Source: Rhizophagus irregularis
Taxonomy: Eukaryota > Glomeromycota > Glomeromycetes > Glomerales > Glomeraceae
Reading direction: 5' to 3'
Length of the DNA: 64,000 bases
Assembly: GCF_026210795.1 (NCBI RefSeq)
Contig: NC_089433.1
Location: 1,389,001-1,453,000, forward strand
How positions within the stretch are numbered: the first letter of the stretch is position 1; every line of letters begins with the position of its first letter. The position numbers and the translations under genes are program-made. The notes below the pieces were generated by a model. It was not told the DNA's origin. It saw only the letters and a program-made list of their open reading frames with translations, and searched no databases. Below, piece by piece: positions 1-12,137 of the stretch.

Positions 1-1733
1 ATAAATATTATTTAATAAATTATCAAATATGTATTAATAAACTTATTTTATTTTTATTTTAAAATATATATTTATTTATATATGTTAAAATTCGCGTTGT
101 CAGTTGGTTACACAAGTGAATCCTATTTTGTAAATAGATCGAAGTTTGATGCCAATTTTATTGTCAAAAGAAACCTTCTCATTGAAATTTTAAAATGTGT
201 TACCGTAATTCAATCCAAATCTGTTCTTTTTTTTTCCTTATTCATTATAAAGGTATTCTCAAGATTAGTAATATGTCGCTTAAAAAAGAACAATTATAAT
301 TTAGAACATTCTTTTTTAAATCATCCAATACTTTAATATTGTGTTGATAGCAATAACAGCATCAATGATTTCTTTATTAATATTGCAAATTATTATGTTA
401 TAAATTCAAACAAGGATTTTTCCATTATAATTTTTCCGAGATATATATATATATATATATATATATTTTCTAATAATTTTATATATATTTATTATTGTAT
501 ATTATTTTATTTTTTTTTATTTTGAATAAATTTTTATATATATTACTATAAGTAGTCAAAATACGATTGTTTCACTTTTTTGTGTTCTTTCATCAAAATA
601 TTATAATGATAAATAATGTAATCCATACACAACATGAGAAAAAAAGATTATACATTTTTAGTAATTAATTATAATTTGATTTTGAAAAAGAAAAAATTTT
701 TCTTTTTTTGGAAATTCTTTGAGCTTTAATCCGGTTTGGTTGTAATCTTTTTAATGTACAAATGAATCATGAAAAACAAAGGTTTTAAATAATTTTTTTT
801 TGTAAAATTTGTAAAAATTTTCAAATTTTTTTAATTTTTTTTTCAAATTTAACATAATTTATAACTCATTTGTTTTTCATTATTCAAAAAAAAAACTACT
901 TGCAGTAATAATCTCTTATTATTAGTTTACAAAAAAGAAGCAGTGGAAGATATTATACTGCTCGTAGAATTATTTTAAAGATCGTGATATTTTAAAAGCA
1001 ATCAAGGTGATCAAAAATAATGTTCTAACTCAAAAACAAATGGTATGTAATATGTAATTATAGTTATTCTTTTAATTTATGATGTTTGCATTGTTTGACG
1101 TTTTAAGTTTAAAAACATTGCGTTATATTATTTATATTATGAACTTCCAAAAATCTTAACCGATTTTAACCGGTCAAAACAACTCTCTTTAACCGGTCGA
1201 TTCATTAATTTTTGGCCAGCATTAATACTTTTAACACTCGTTGAAGTGTAATTTTAATTAACCGATTAAATTTAATTCATATAATTTAATTATATATTAT
1301 CCGGATAATCTGATTTAAAATTGATTGGAAGATAAAATTAAATTAGCGTGGGAAAATACCTTAAGGGAAGTTAGAAACGACATTTTTGTTTGGGTCGTGT
1401 CAATTTGTGTCAAACAATTTAGGGGTATCCTTCCTTACAATGATATTTCTTTAATAATGCTATATGATTAAAGGAAAATGCATTTCTTCAAAAAATTTCA
1501 ACTTTTTAATGCTTCTCTTCAATTATAAAAAGGAACGAAATGACAAATCTACCGGTAAGGTTGACGCCTCAACTGTTTTTTTTAAATAGTTGCGAAATTA
1601 CGGTTATATATAAAACTTAAGAGTTGCGGTTGCTGTGATTAGTAGAGCCTAGTTGCGGCCACATCTCTACCAACCAGTAACGTAATATTAGTGTTTGAGC
1701 TATACATGCTGCCAAAATTATTTTGGCACTTTA
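1..1733. other. AT-rich intergenic DNA, no gene seen
   Basis: Nothing with sustained coding character is visible. The stretch holds an (AT)13 microsatellite at 441-466 and long A and T runs. Around 1160-1320 are scattered AACCGGT/TAACCG motifs that recur near 2570 and 8260 and probably come from old repeats. The short open frame at 82-336 is AT-rich, has no recognisable domain and is treated as chance. Confidence 0.6.
441..466. repeat. (AT)13 microsatellite
   Basis: Uninterrupted AT dinucleotide run. Similar TA-rich runs lie at about 4105-4150 and 12101-12133. Confidence 0.9.
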
Positions 1734-1895
1734 CAAAGTGAAATTCGATATAATGGAACCATCTGTTCCATTAGTAAAATTTGTTAAAAATCCGTTATAT
1801 CGAGGGTAAATTAATTATAGGTTATGATAATCTGTTCCAGACTCCGATCTTATGTTCCGTTATATCAAGGTTCCAGTATATCGAATTTCACTGTG
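1734..1895. mobile_element. Tc1/mariner-like MITE with TA target
   Basis: This 162-bp stretch has 27-bp terminal inverted repeats that differ at two positions. Left end is CAAAGTGAAATTCGATATAA followed by TGGAACC; right end in reverse complement is CACAGTGAAATTCGATATAC then TGGAACC. Both ends abut a TA dinucleotide (1732-1733 and 1896-1897), the target of Tc1/mariner elements. No transposase frame is present, so it is a non-autonomous element. Confidence 0.75.
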
Positions 1896-2667
1896 TATAT
1901 TGTAAGTTACATACAAACCGATTATGGCATCTCAAAATAATTTCGGCCGCATGTATAGTTTGAGTCTAAAACCTTGATGGAAGTGCAACAAAAATAATTT
2001 ACTAATTGAAATTTTTATTATACAGAATTTGATATTATTACTGCTAATAAATCTATTTATCAATATGCTAACAATTATGTATGCTCTCTTTTAATAAAAC
2101 TTCATGTCTTCATTGTTAAAATTTGAAATTTACTAATAAAAAAAAAATTGAATAAAATAAGGACATAACAAATTTCTGGTTCTCTATAGAAAATTTTATG
2201 AATGATCCGGCAACCCGGCTTTTAATTTTTTTTTTAATGAAATTTTCTCTGGCCGGATTTGAGAACCAATTATATTATTTTGTGTCGCCTTATAGTAAAA
2301 ATTACAAGTAAAATCAAAAAAAAAATTTTAAAAGATTAAATTAATAACAAATTATTTAACATATTAAAAATAATATACTTTCGCTGCGCATTATGTTGAT
2401 AATTATTTATATCCACATTTCACATTTTAATAGCATAAAACAAATATGACCCTCATTAATAAAGATTTTATGATACTGTATATCTGATATAGTTTTGTTG
2501 ATTTTATTAATCCATATTTTATTCTGCTTTGGATGTTTTATGATTGCATAATTGAGGAATAAGTTAATTAACCGGTTAAAATTTAATTTTGACCAGCATT
2601 AAAAATTTGCTTAATTCTGGTCACTTGTTGAAATGTAATGCAAATCATTCAAATGATTAATTGCGGT

Positions 2668-2850
2668 GTAGACGATATATGGTTAATTTATTAACTGGTA
2701 TTTAGTGTAACTGTTGTGCAATATTTTTCGATGCCCATTTATTGACCAATTAATAAATTAACCATGTATATCGTCAAATTAATCTAACACAAAGTGCACA
2801 ATTTATTTTGAAAAAAAAAAAAAGTATTTAGTGTAACGGTAGTGCAATAT
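2668..2850. repeat. Nested inverted and direct repeat, probable MITE relic
   Basis: Arms at 2671-2698 and 2746-2775 are inverted copies (core TGGTTAATTTATTAAYTGG). A 27-nt direct repeat beginning GTATTTAGTGTAAC lies at 2698-2724 and again at 2824-2850. The combination suggests a decayed foldback element with flanking duplication. No coding content is seen. Confidence 0.5.
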
Positions 2851-3539
2851 AATTTTATTCTAAAAAATTTTTTTTTTTGACTTATTTATCGTATGACATA
2901 ATAATTTAATTAATTAATTATATTATTATATTATATAATTAGATTACGTCAACTTAATATATATGCTGTATAATTTTATTCCAATTAAATAATTTCTGGA
3001 TCGTAAAACAATCGGTTGGATCCGATAGATTGTTGACTGTTGAGTCCAAAAATTAAATAATAAACAAAATTATTTTTTTTTCTTCTAAAAATAATAAGAA
3101 TATATAAAATGATTGGTTTTCTTAAAAATATCACACTAAAAAGAAAAATGTGATAAACATACTGAAGGCTATTAAGAAGGTTTTTGATTTATAATTCAAT
3201 TTTAGAATCAATTTAATCATTTTGGTAATCATATAAATACGGATGTAACCTGTTTTGTTATCATGATAATATGGATCATTTACAAATATCCGAGTTTCGG
3301 CCATTCGATAAAAAAAAATGTATCTATATATGGAGGTTACGCACCCCTTATCTTTTAAGAGGCGATATAAAATAAAATAAAATATAATAAAATAATTTGG
3401 CGTTTGAGGAAATTTTTGGATAACAATAAAAAGTTGATTACATACTTTGTACCATTGAGAGGAAATAGAGGAAATATGCCATTAATCAATCACACACTTT
3501 TAACAATGTTTACATACCGTAACTTAACCGGCGGTATAT

Positions 3540-3755
3540 CAAGGAAAAGAGATTACATACATTTATAGCATTTGAAATACCAACGAAACTTATATTCGTG
3601 TAAACTTAATCCGGTTTTAGATAATTTATAAATATTTGATCAATCACATCTATAAGGTAACTATCAAAAGAGCCTGCATATAAAGCATTTGAAGTAAGAA
3701 CGAAACTTATATCATTTGTCCATTTTTAGATAATTTAAAATATTTGAACCCCCGA
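3540..3755. repeat. Diverged tandem duplication
   Basis: Two related blocks (about 3551-3640 and 3670-3750) share, in order, AGCATTTGAA, ACGAAACTTATAT and TTTTAGATAATTTA with divergence between. No open frame spans them. Confidence 0.5.
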
Positions 3756-4113
3756 ATAATTATCATATTTTTTAAAATAGAATAATAAAATTTCGAGTTG
3801 TACTAAAAAATTTTTTAACAATCAGAAGAAAATAAATAATTCCAAAATTCCAAGAATCTAATATAATTTGCAATAACCCCAACTTTAAAATCATAAAATA
3901 AATAAAAATTGAACTTAAAAAAAAAACTTATTTCTCTATTATTTTTTCTCAATGTACTCCCTTCATCCCCCTTTTTTTGCTATAAATGTATAAAGTATGC
4001 AACTTAGCCCATTTGTCATATAAGTTTATAGACTTTTTTATGTACTGATTACATTACAAATATATATATAATTATATATTTTTTTTTTGAGTAACAAAAA
4101 AAAATCGATATCA

Positions 4114-4148
<35 letters not shown>

Positions 4149-4369
4149 TATTTGAATATTTTATGTACTGTAAATGAAAAAAATGATAAATGAAAAAAAT
4201 AAAAAATAATTTTAATCTCTTCATTAATTGATTTTAAAATATGGACATGTTCATCGTTAGTAGTTGATTTACTTTTAATTTAATAAAAAATAAAAATAAA
4301 AATAAAAAAAAAGATAATAACATTAATAATAATAAATCTAATATTTGCTTTTTTCTAAATAATAGATTT

Positions 4370-4564
4370 ATGCCAATAAATTGTCGAAATGACAATAAAT
4401 TTAAGTGGACGAGCGACTGGATCGTACGAGGTTACCAACGTTTTACATTTTGGAAACTTCCAACATCTAACGCTAAGTCTTACAGTCTTACTTTACTATT
4501 CGCAGACGTCGAAATAAAACGGCGACGAGTTACACGTAAATGGGACTGCGGATTTTATATATAG
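4370..4564 (+). other. Unassigned open frame, 64 codons
   Basis: This frame stands out because its base composition is much less AT-rich than its surroundings and its codons are mixed rather than AAT/TTA runs. It encodes a basic peptide rich in R, K and W, with no signal peptide, membrane segment or motif I recognise. It may be a fragment of a larger decayed gene or a repeat rather than a gene. No partner exon was identified on either side. Confidence 0.2.
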
Positions 4565-7266
4565 ACAATCAATCATTTTATTTTTGTTAAGTGTATTCAA
4601 TGAAAATCTTCCTTCATGTAATTAATTATTTAATCTTTAATTAGTTAATTTACTAATTCATACATATTGTATTATTTCATCTTCATATTGGAAATACTGT
4701 ACATGCAAATTTGAAGATAGAGCGAAGATCTCAAACTCAGGATTCGATAAAATTTTTGGTATTCATTTACAAGGTGAATATTATATTCTAAGATGATCTA
4801 AATCTTAAAAAAGAAGGGACCCAAAATGCTACCGAATTAGATCTAAAGAAGAAATTATTTAATATTGTAGAATGTAGATATTATTTATAATTGAGATCAA
4901 CTCTTATATTCTTATTTTATTCTTCAAAGGTGAAATCTGGACTAACTTTGTGTAGAATGACTACTAGAGGTATAAATACATAGTAAAGAAAAACTAACTA
5001 AAGTAAGTTAACAGACGCGTTCCCCGTGTAAAAGGATCACCCTTCGTTTAAGGAAAAGGAAAACGAAAAAGCTAAACACAGTGAAACTACGCCGCTGCTA
5101 ACTCATAAACAATTTTTCATTTTTATTATTTTTATTTATCCTATCAACTCTTATATTCTTTTTATTTTTATTTTTAAATTTCCACGTGAACAAAGCTACG
5201 GTAAAAATTACATGGGCTAACTATTCGCCTTTTCGATAGCGTCACCTGGGTATCAACTCTTATATTCTAAATATCATTTAAAAATCCCGTGATTGGTTAA
5301 TATTGACTTTTGATTGGACAGAAATAAATCATGTGATTAATACTTCTGAAAATTAATATTTTTATTTTAAGACTTTTTTGATATTGACTAGAATTAAGCT
5401 TATATTCCAGCCAAAATTATAATGACTGACCAGAATTATATGTTTCAAATCTGAAAATTAATTAAATTACGTTTAAATATTTTAAATACTGTATATATGC
5501 ACTCAAAAAATTTTTATTAAATTTTTAATTTATTTGATGAATTGTTGTGTTCCAAACTGATTGCTGAAGAAAATGTAAGAGCTTTAACTAATCTCATTTA
5601 ATAATAATCTCAAGTACGTGATATAATTATTGACATGCGGCTAAATATTTTTAAATTCCGAAAATAAAGTTAACCAGTTAAATCATCGCGTTGCACAAGT
5701 TTTGACTGCAGCATTCATTTATAAATCATTATGTGCCTTTTCGTGAGAAAAAGTGTCATACTTTGCCTTTTATGATTTGAATAAAATTTTTTAAGTTTTA
5801 TCATACATACAGTATGTTCAACATATGCATAAATATTTCATAGCATATTTATTTTGAATGATTTATTCATGTCCATTGTTCCAAGTAATTTTTTTTTAAG
5901 TTTGAATTAGGAAATTCCGTTGAACAAACAAATATGATACAGGATCGCTGATTGTCGGCCTATTTTCTAAATCTTTTTTTCATGAGTAGAACGCCCCATG
6001 TCAAAGGAATCAACTGTGTAATATGAGAAAATTCACCTGTAAGTTGGAGCTCAAATCAGGAGAACTTTACTATGAGTTACGTTAATCTCAATATATAGTA
6101 TTTTGTAATTATCAGCCATTAAATAAACGTCTTTCTTTTAAATAATTAAATAAGGTATCTTATTATTTTGTTAAAACGTAAACAAAGACGATCTTTTGAC
6201 CGTTGTATTCGGTGCGTATACGGTATACCGCATTTTGAAAGGTGCTCTGATAAATTGTATACTAATACTACTAATACTGTATCACCCTCATACCTTTCAC
6301 ACGCTGGGGTCTTTTTTTATTTATTTTATTATTTTATACAATTTATTTATTTTATACATTTTATTTATTGTCATAATAAATTTTTGTCTTTAATTTAAAA
6401 CTAATTAATACAAATAAATAATATTCATTTACATCCATTAATATCCACATATGACTAAGTCTATATAAAACGAAAAATCTTTTCACAAATTATATCTATT
6501 TGCAGTATTTCATTTTATCACTACTCAATTAATCGTATTAATACTAGTATCCTCCCAATTTATACGCAATATATCCAAATATGATTAAATGAGTCTTTAA
6601 ATAATGAAACTTTGACGGATATAATATGATTTTATACATGTATTTGTTATTTGTTATTATACAATATATTATAGCATAAATAAATTAATAATTATTTCTG
6701 TATTTTTCGTATCATTTGAACAATATTTATGCATGAAGCAATATTCTGATCCGAAGGGTATTTCCCTTATTTATCCATTTATATCTTGTTTTAACTTGGG
6801 GGTTTTTTTTTTACTTCTTTACTCTTCTTCACGGAACTTGTCATGCATCCACTATCTCATCTATTATAACACAAGTTAACAAGTTATCAATTCATACTTA
6901 TTTTATCTAATGATTTACGCCAAGATAACGCGTTGTTCTTTTATTCTAAAATCTTTTAATACAATTCGTTGCTTATGTCATATATATTCCCCTTATGTGT
7001 TTGTATAATACTGCGAATTCTTAATTATATTATTGTAATACAAAGTAATCATATCGATATTATAATCTTGCAAATTAAACATTAAGATAATTTAAAATTT
7101 TCTCTTAATAATGATTTCCAAGTTAAAACGAAATTAATAAATTACAATTCGTGAAAAATATCATTTTTATTTCGAAACATTTTAACAACATTTTCTTTTT
7201 TTTTTATATTAAAATATCAGAACAAATAGAATTTTATCATAAGACGACAAAGAATTTCTTTGTAGC
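4565..7266. other. Intergenic DNA without a supported gene
   Basis: AT-rich sequence with several short direct words (for example ATCAACTCTTATATTCT at about 4889, 5144 and 5252, a sign of old repeat copies). Short open frames near 6168-6398 are low-complexity and were rejected. Confidence 0.5.
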
Positions 7267-7354
7267 ATAGCCGTCAAAACCTGGTTTTAATAGCCGGCGA
7301 AGCCTGGTTTTAATAGCCGACAAAGCCCGGTTTTTATAGCCGGTAAAGCCATTG
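7267..7354. repeat. 23-bp tandem repeat, about 4 copies
   Basis: Units start at 7267, 7290, 7313 and 7336; each begins ATAGCCG and contains AARCCYGGTTTT. Three full units and a partial fourth are visible with a few substitutions each. Confidence 0.85.
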
Positions 7355-8435
7355 GTTCCTGGTAGGCAATAACCTTAAACGAATTCCCTTATAATCAGTG
7401 TGTCTTACTGATTGGGTTCGTATCAAAGCTACTGACTCCCTGATAGGTAACTTGTTCGACGGACTGAACACGTTAACAAACGGTGATTCCTGCCAGGTTT
7501 AATATTTGAGTGACGCATAGACGGCCAATAAATTTTAATTTTCTTTTGAAATAATCGACCTCTTTTATATATTTATATTATACACGCAGTATATATATTT
7601 TACATATATATATATTTTTTACTATTTCTATTTCATCTTATTATTCATTTGTTGTTGTTTTTTTTTTTATTATTTTGTTATTATTATTTATTTATTTCAC
7701 TTTTTTAATTACTTTTTTTAATTATTTTATTAGATTTTTTCAAATGTATTATTATAAAGCAATTGCCAATCATGAACATGAATTTGTCCCATCTTCCCTT
7801 CTTCCGCCTCTCACACTTCCCACACTTCCCACACTTCTCTCTGTTCCCCCACTCTTCCGTACATACACAATCCGAAACTTAAAAATTTGTAATTGGATAT
7901 AAAAAAATCCACTTGCTCAAAAAAAAAAAAGAAAATTTTTCAAATTTGCCAAATAATTAATTAAAAGCCATTTGCGACCTCATCAAAAAAAAAATCTCAG
8001 CATTCAACAAATGTTAGGCCATTTGCGACGAAAGAAAATATTATCAATAAATTGATAGTAATGATGATAATGATAATTTTTTTACCTCCATTTTATTTAA
8101 ACATATCTAAAAACATATCTAAAAATTAATCATGTACTTATTTTTTTTTTATTAATAAAATTCATCTAAAAAAAAAAAATTGTAATTAATAAAATTTAAA
8201 GCTGGGCTGGCATTAAATTGGCCAGAGTTTAATCAAGTGCTAGGAAATTCTGAGTTAAAGGTTAACCGGTTCGGTAACCGGCGTTTCGGTAAAAAATAGT
8301 TCAATTTTTTGCACGAGCCCATTTACTGCAATTTCATTGGATCTCATATAAACCATAAGTGGTCATAAGTCTCCTTTTTTTCTCTTAAATTAATAATATA
8401 CTTTGTCGAAAACCGACCCTTATTCTACGAAAAAA
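7355..8435. other. Intergenic DNA without a supported gene
   Basis: T-rich and A-rich tracts. A short frame at 7675-7902 ends in a Thr/Leu/Pro-rich low-complexity peptide caused by a CACACTTCC microrepeat (about 7811-7835), so it was not called. Confidence 0.5.
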
Positions 8436-9520
8436 AAAAATTGATATAATAGACATTCTTTCGAGCTTCCTCTGGTTAAACTCACGTATTTTTTTTTCTT
8501 TTTATTTTTATTTATTGACAGGATTGATAGGAGCTTTGGAAGTTTATGATGGTAAACCGGCTAATACTAAATATTTATTCCGGCCGGAATTAAAGTTAAC
8601 GCACTCGGTGCGATAAATTAATAATTATACACATATTAAAATTTTATGTGACAAACAGATAAACAGATCACCGGGCGTTTATATGTGGCTGTTTAGATGC
8701 AATACAAGGGAATGAGACTGCTATAAATGACAAAATTAAATGGGGACAACATCTCTTAATAATTTATTTTTATGGTTGGACTGAAACATCAGTTATTATT
8801 GTTACCTATTTTTAAACAATTGGATGTTGAACGAAAAACTGAATTGGTAGGATTTAATGAATATTTTTATCTAACGAAAATCTGTAACTCCATGATTCGT
8901 TAACTTACGAAAATAACGGAGTCATTATTTTTTACTTCTAAAAGCCATTTCTATAATAAAATGAAATGTTATCGGATCTTTTCTTACCATAAGCGGTTTG
9001 ATTGAAGCCTCCTTTTCACAAAGAAATTCTTATCAGAACAGATTATAAAGTTAAAAACAAGATTTTTCCCCCTATCGAAAATTTAATCTATATGCTTTTT
9101 GGAGGTTGTCTCCCTTGTCATACTAAAAAACATTGATATAATAGACACCCAATTCTTTTAATTATTCTGCAAGCTCTTCAAGAGTTTCCTCTGGTAAGAA
9201 AAGTATGAATTGTAATTTATATACTTTTAATAATTTTTTTGACTAACGTATTATTATTACAGGCTCGAGCCAGGGTACATTTATTACAACTTTAGCCCTA
9301 AACGCCTATGGTGTGTGGGTAGCCTTATAGAAGGAGATTAAAATCTTCGGTTTTATTCCTTCGAGGCAGCCGAATTCAACACGTAAGCCTCTATCACTCG
9401 TAAATTTTTTGAAATGTTAACAATTTGATGATGAATTATCGGTTTAATTTTTTGTTCATTTTGTTTTTTGTAGTAAACATAAAACGTTGTACACTACTAC
9501 CTGTACAATACTGCCTGTAC

Positions 9521-10045
9521 AACAACATACAATCAAGGATTAGAATTCTTTGTTGAAATTCATCCTTTGATATTCGCAGAATCTCGGTTCAACTATTAGG
9601 TCTCAGCAAAATGAGACCCAGACAGCCGAGTAATCTCAAGGGTAACGCTAGAAATTCTATAATTAAAAACTTTTTTTTCTGTTGCTTTCATAACAAACTT
9701 ATATTGTATTTATTATATTAGGTAACATTTACCTAGAAAGATTATTCCAGCAACATAAGTCAGTCCCTGTTAAACAACATACAATCGAGGATTAGAATTC
9801 TTTGTTGAAATTCATCCTTTGATATTCGCAGAATCTCGGATTCTTCTCATTCAACTATCAGGTCTCAACAAAATGAGACCCAGACAACTGAGTAATCTTA
9901 AAGGTAACGCTAGAAATTCTTTAATTAAAAACTTTTTTTTCCATTGTTTTCATAACAAACTTATATTGTATTTATTATATTAGGTAACATTTACCTAGTA
10001 AGATTCTTCCATGAAATCAGCAACCCAAATCAATCCCTGTTAATT
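9521..10045 (+). repeat. Tandem duplication, 252-bp period, with intron-like core
   Basis: Copy 1 (9521-9772) and copy 2 (9773 to about 10045) are nearly identical over most of their length; copy 2 carries small insertions. Each contains an AAAATGAGACCCAGACA block, then a donor-like GGTAACGCTAG and an acceptor-like TTATTATATTAG followed by GTAACATTTACCTAG. Splicing would give short peptides of about 35 residues starting MRPRQ, with no known domain. Confidence 0.75.
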
Positions 10046-10852
10046 AAGGGACCTGTTTGATCATCTTGTAATTTCCTTAATATTAAAAGAAATTACGAGG
10101 ACTGGAAAGGAAAGAAAATTATTGAATATCTGAAAACATCTGAAAATAATGATTTCTGATGTTTAATGATTTCTGGTGAATTTTTTTTTATAATTTATAT
10201 AATTTTTTGTATTAAAGCGGTTTTATTTGGTTAAAATTAATAATGATTAATGAAAGCGCTTCTGAAGCAATGAAATAATAATTTTAGGACAAAAAAAGAA
10301 AGTATTTTTCCTAATAGATGGCAATGATAATACACTATAGGGAATAATTTTTTTTTTACCCTTATTTATTTATTTAATGTAATGTGTCCGTTTATTTATT
10401 TGTAAATTTTATGTACATAAAATTTTAAGATTTTATCAAATTATGCTTAAGATAATAAATTATTCAAAAATTAAATCAAAAATTTTTTTTTTGGAATGTT
10501 TTAACTAAAACCTAAAATTCCGGGATGGCATAAAATTATTTGAACAAGTTGCTGAGTAAATGATTGACATATTGACATGATCATGTGAATTTGCTCGTTG
10601 TGTCACTGTTTTGGAATTTATCATCAAAAAATTAATTTGTATGTTTTTGTCTTTTGGAGGCTTTTGGGGCTTTTAACCTGAACTTACCCACATAGAAAAA
10701 AAAAGATAATCAAAGTCGTACAGTACTTTTAATCCGCAAGCTCTCTTCGGCTGAAGTAGATTGGCTTAGTGAACGTTTTACTTCGTAAAAATGTGTCAAA
10801 TATTCGTGAGAACATTTTCATAATGCTTTAGGAGAAAGTTTCACGTAAATGA

Positions 10853-11137
10853 CTATTTTTTCTTTACAGTATTTTGCAACTTAATATTCAAGTCTAAATT
10901 TGTATATTCTTTTGTAGTAAATACAATAATAAATGGAACGCGATTAAATAATACATTTATTTTATGGACCTGTCGAATGGGAAAGTTCGCATTCGATTGC
11001 TGAATACTTGGGTACAAACTTGTCCCGTCATATTGCCGTCCATAGCCTTTCCACTCATTGTCCGCCCAGATGAGTCCTCCCATCATAGCATCACTTATCC
11101 ACTCTGCTTCTATCGGGTCAAGAGGATCATTGGCGAA
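10853..11137 (-). pseudogene. B-family DNA polymerase fragment (motif A region)
   Basis: The minus-strand translation contains YGRQYDGTSLYPSIQQS, the DxxSLYPS motif A of B-family polymerases. The catalytic Asp, the preceding GLIWADNEWKG and the following FPIR resemble the protein-primed (organellar, plasmid or viral, DNA_pol_B_2) branch. The fragment opens at 11137 just after an acceptor-like TTGTAG and runs about 60 residues before turning into AT-rich, probably non-homologous sequence ending at 10853. Exonuclease, motif B and motif C regions were not found nearby, so this is a relic of an element such as a linear plasmid, Maverick/Polinton or virus-like insert. Only the motif A identification is firm. 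Confidence 0.6.
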
Positions 11138-12096
11138 CTACAATTAATTCTGTTCTAATATTCTATACTTTATTACGGACATTCCCGTTTTTATAACTAG
11201 TCTACTTCGTCACCTATTCTCGATTTATCATTACGGTCATAGAACTTTCTTTGGACTATATCAAATTAATACAATTGGATTTGGACATTTATCTAATTGG
11301 ATGTCATGATGTCCAATTAGAGTCTATATGTCCAAATGAGCGAATAGTTCATAGTTCATACATGTTAACATGTTGTATTATCAAAGCAAAGTTTGGATCC
11401 TGAGAATTCAAAAAATCAAAGAATTATACTTGTCTTCTCCCTTGAACCAAATTTAATATGTGAATATAATCCCCAATATGTTTTATAAAAATAGCAAGGT
11501 TTGTGAGAAATGACTGTTGCATCATAAATTAGATTAAGGGCGTGACAAACTAAAAAAAAAAAATAATATTGAATTTTTTGATTTTATTTCCATCTTTTTA
11601 GATTTCCTTGAAAAATTCTGAACCCGTTCACGATGATAATAACACGGATGAGCGGATATGAGCCCCATTTTTCCACAAAGTAATCGTGAAATTGGCTTAT
11701 CATTTTATTATATATATATATTGTATATTCTTCTAATCTTTCCGTAAACTCTTCTTTCTACAAGTTTCTCCTGGTAAGAAAAGGACAAAGTTATGCTGAT
11801 ACTTATTTGATTTTCGACTAACGCTTTTAACTTTTTTTTTTATCTTTTTATTTTATTTATATTCTACTTTGATCAGGCTAAAAATCAAATTGTAATGTAC
11901 ACTAAGTATTAACCTTGAGGGAATTATTATTGACTTTTATACTGTGGATATATTTTCTTTCCATAAACTCTTCTTCTGCAAGTTTCTCCTGGTAATGAAA
12001 AGGACAACGTTAATAAGTTAAACGATATAAACACATTTTTTATGAATCATTCAAGTTTCTAATTATTATTATTATTATCATATAATAGAAACCCTC

Positions 12097-12137
<41 letters not shown>

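Noticed and set aside
2180-2270. TGGTTCTC...GAGAACCA inverted pair as a MITE
   Set aside because: Only about 8 terminal bases pair cleanly and no target duplication was seen; too weak to call.
7380-7500. Possible tRNA at GGGTTCGTATC
   Set aside because: No acceptor, D or anticodon stems can be formed around it.
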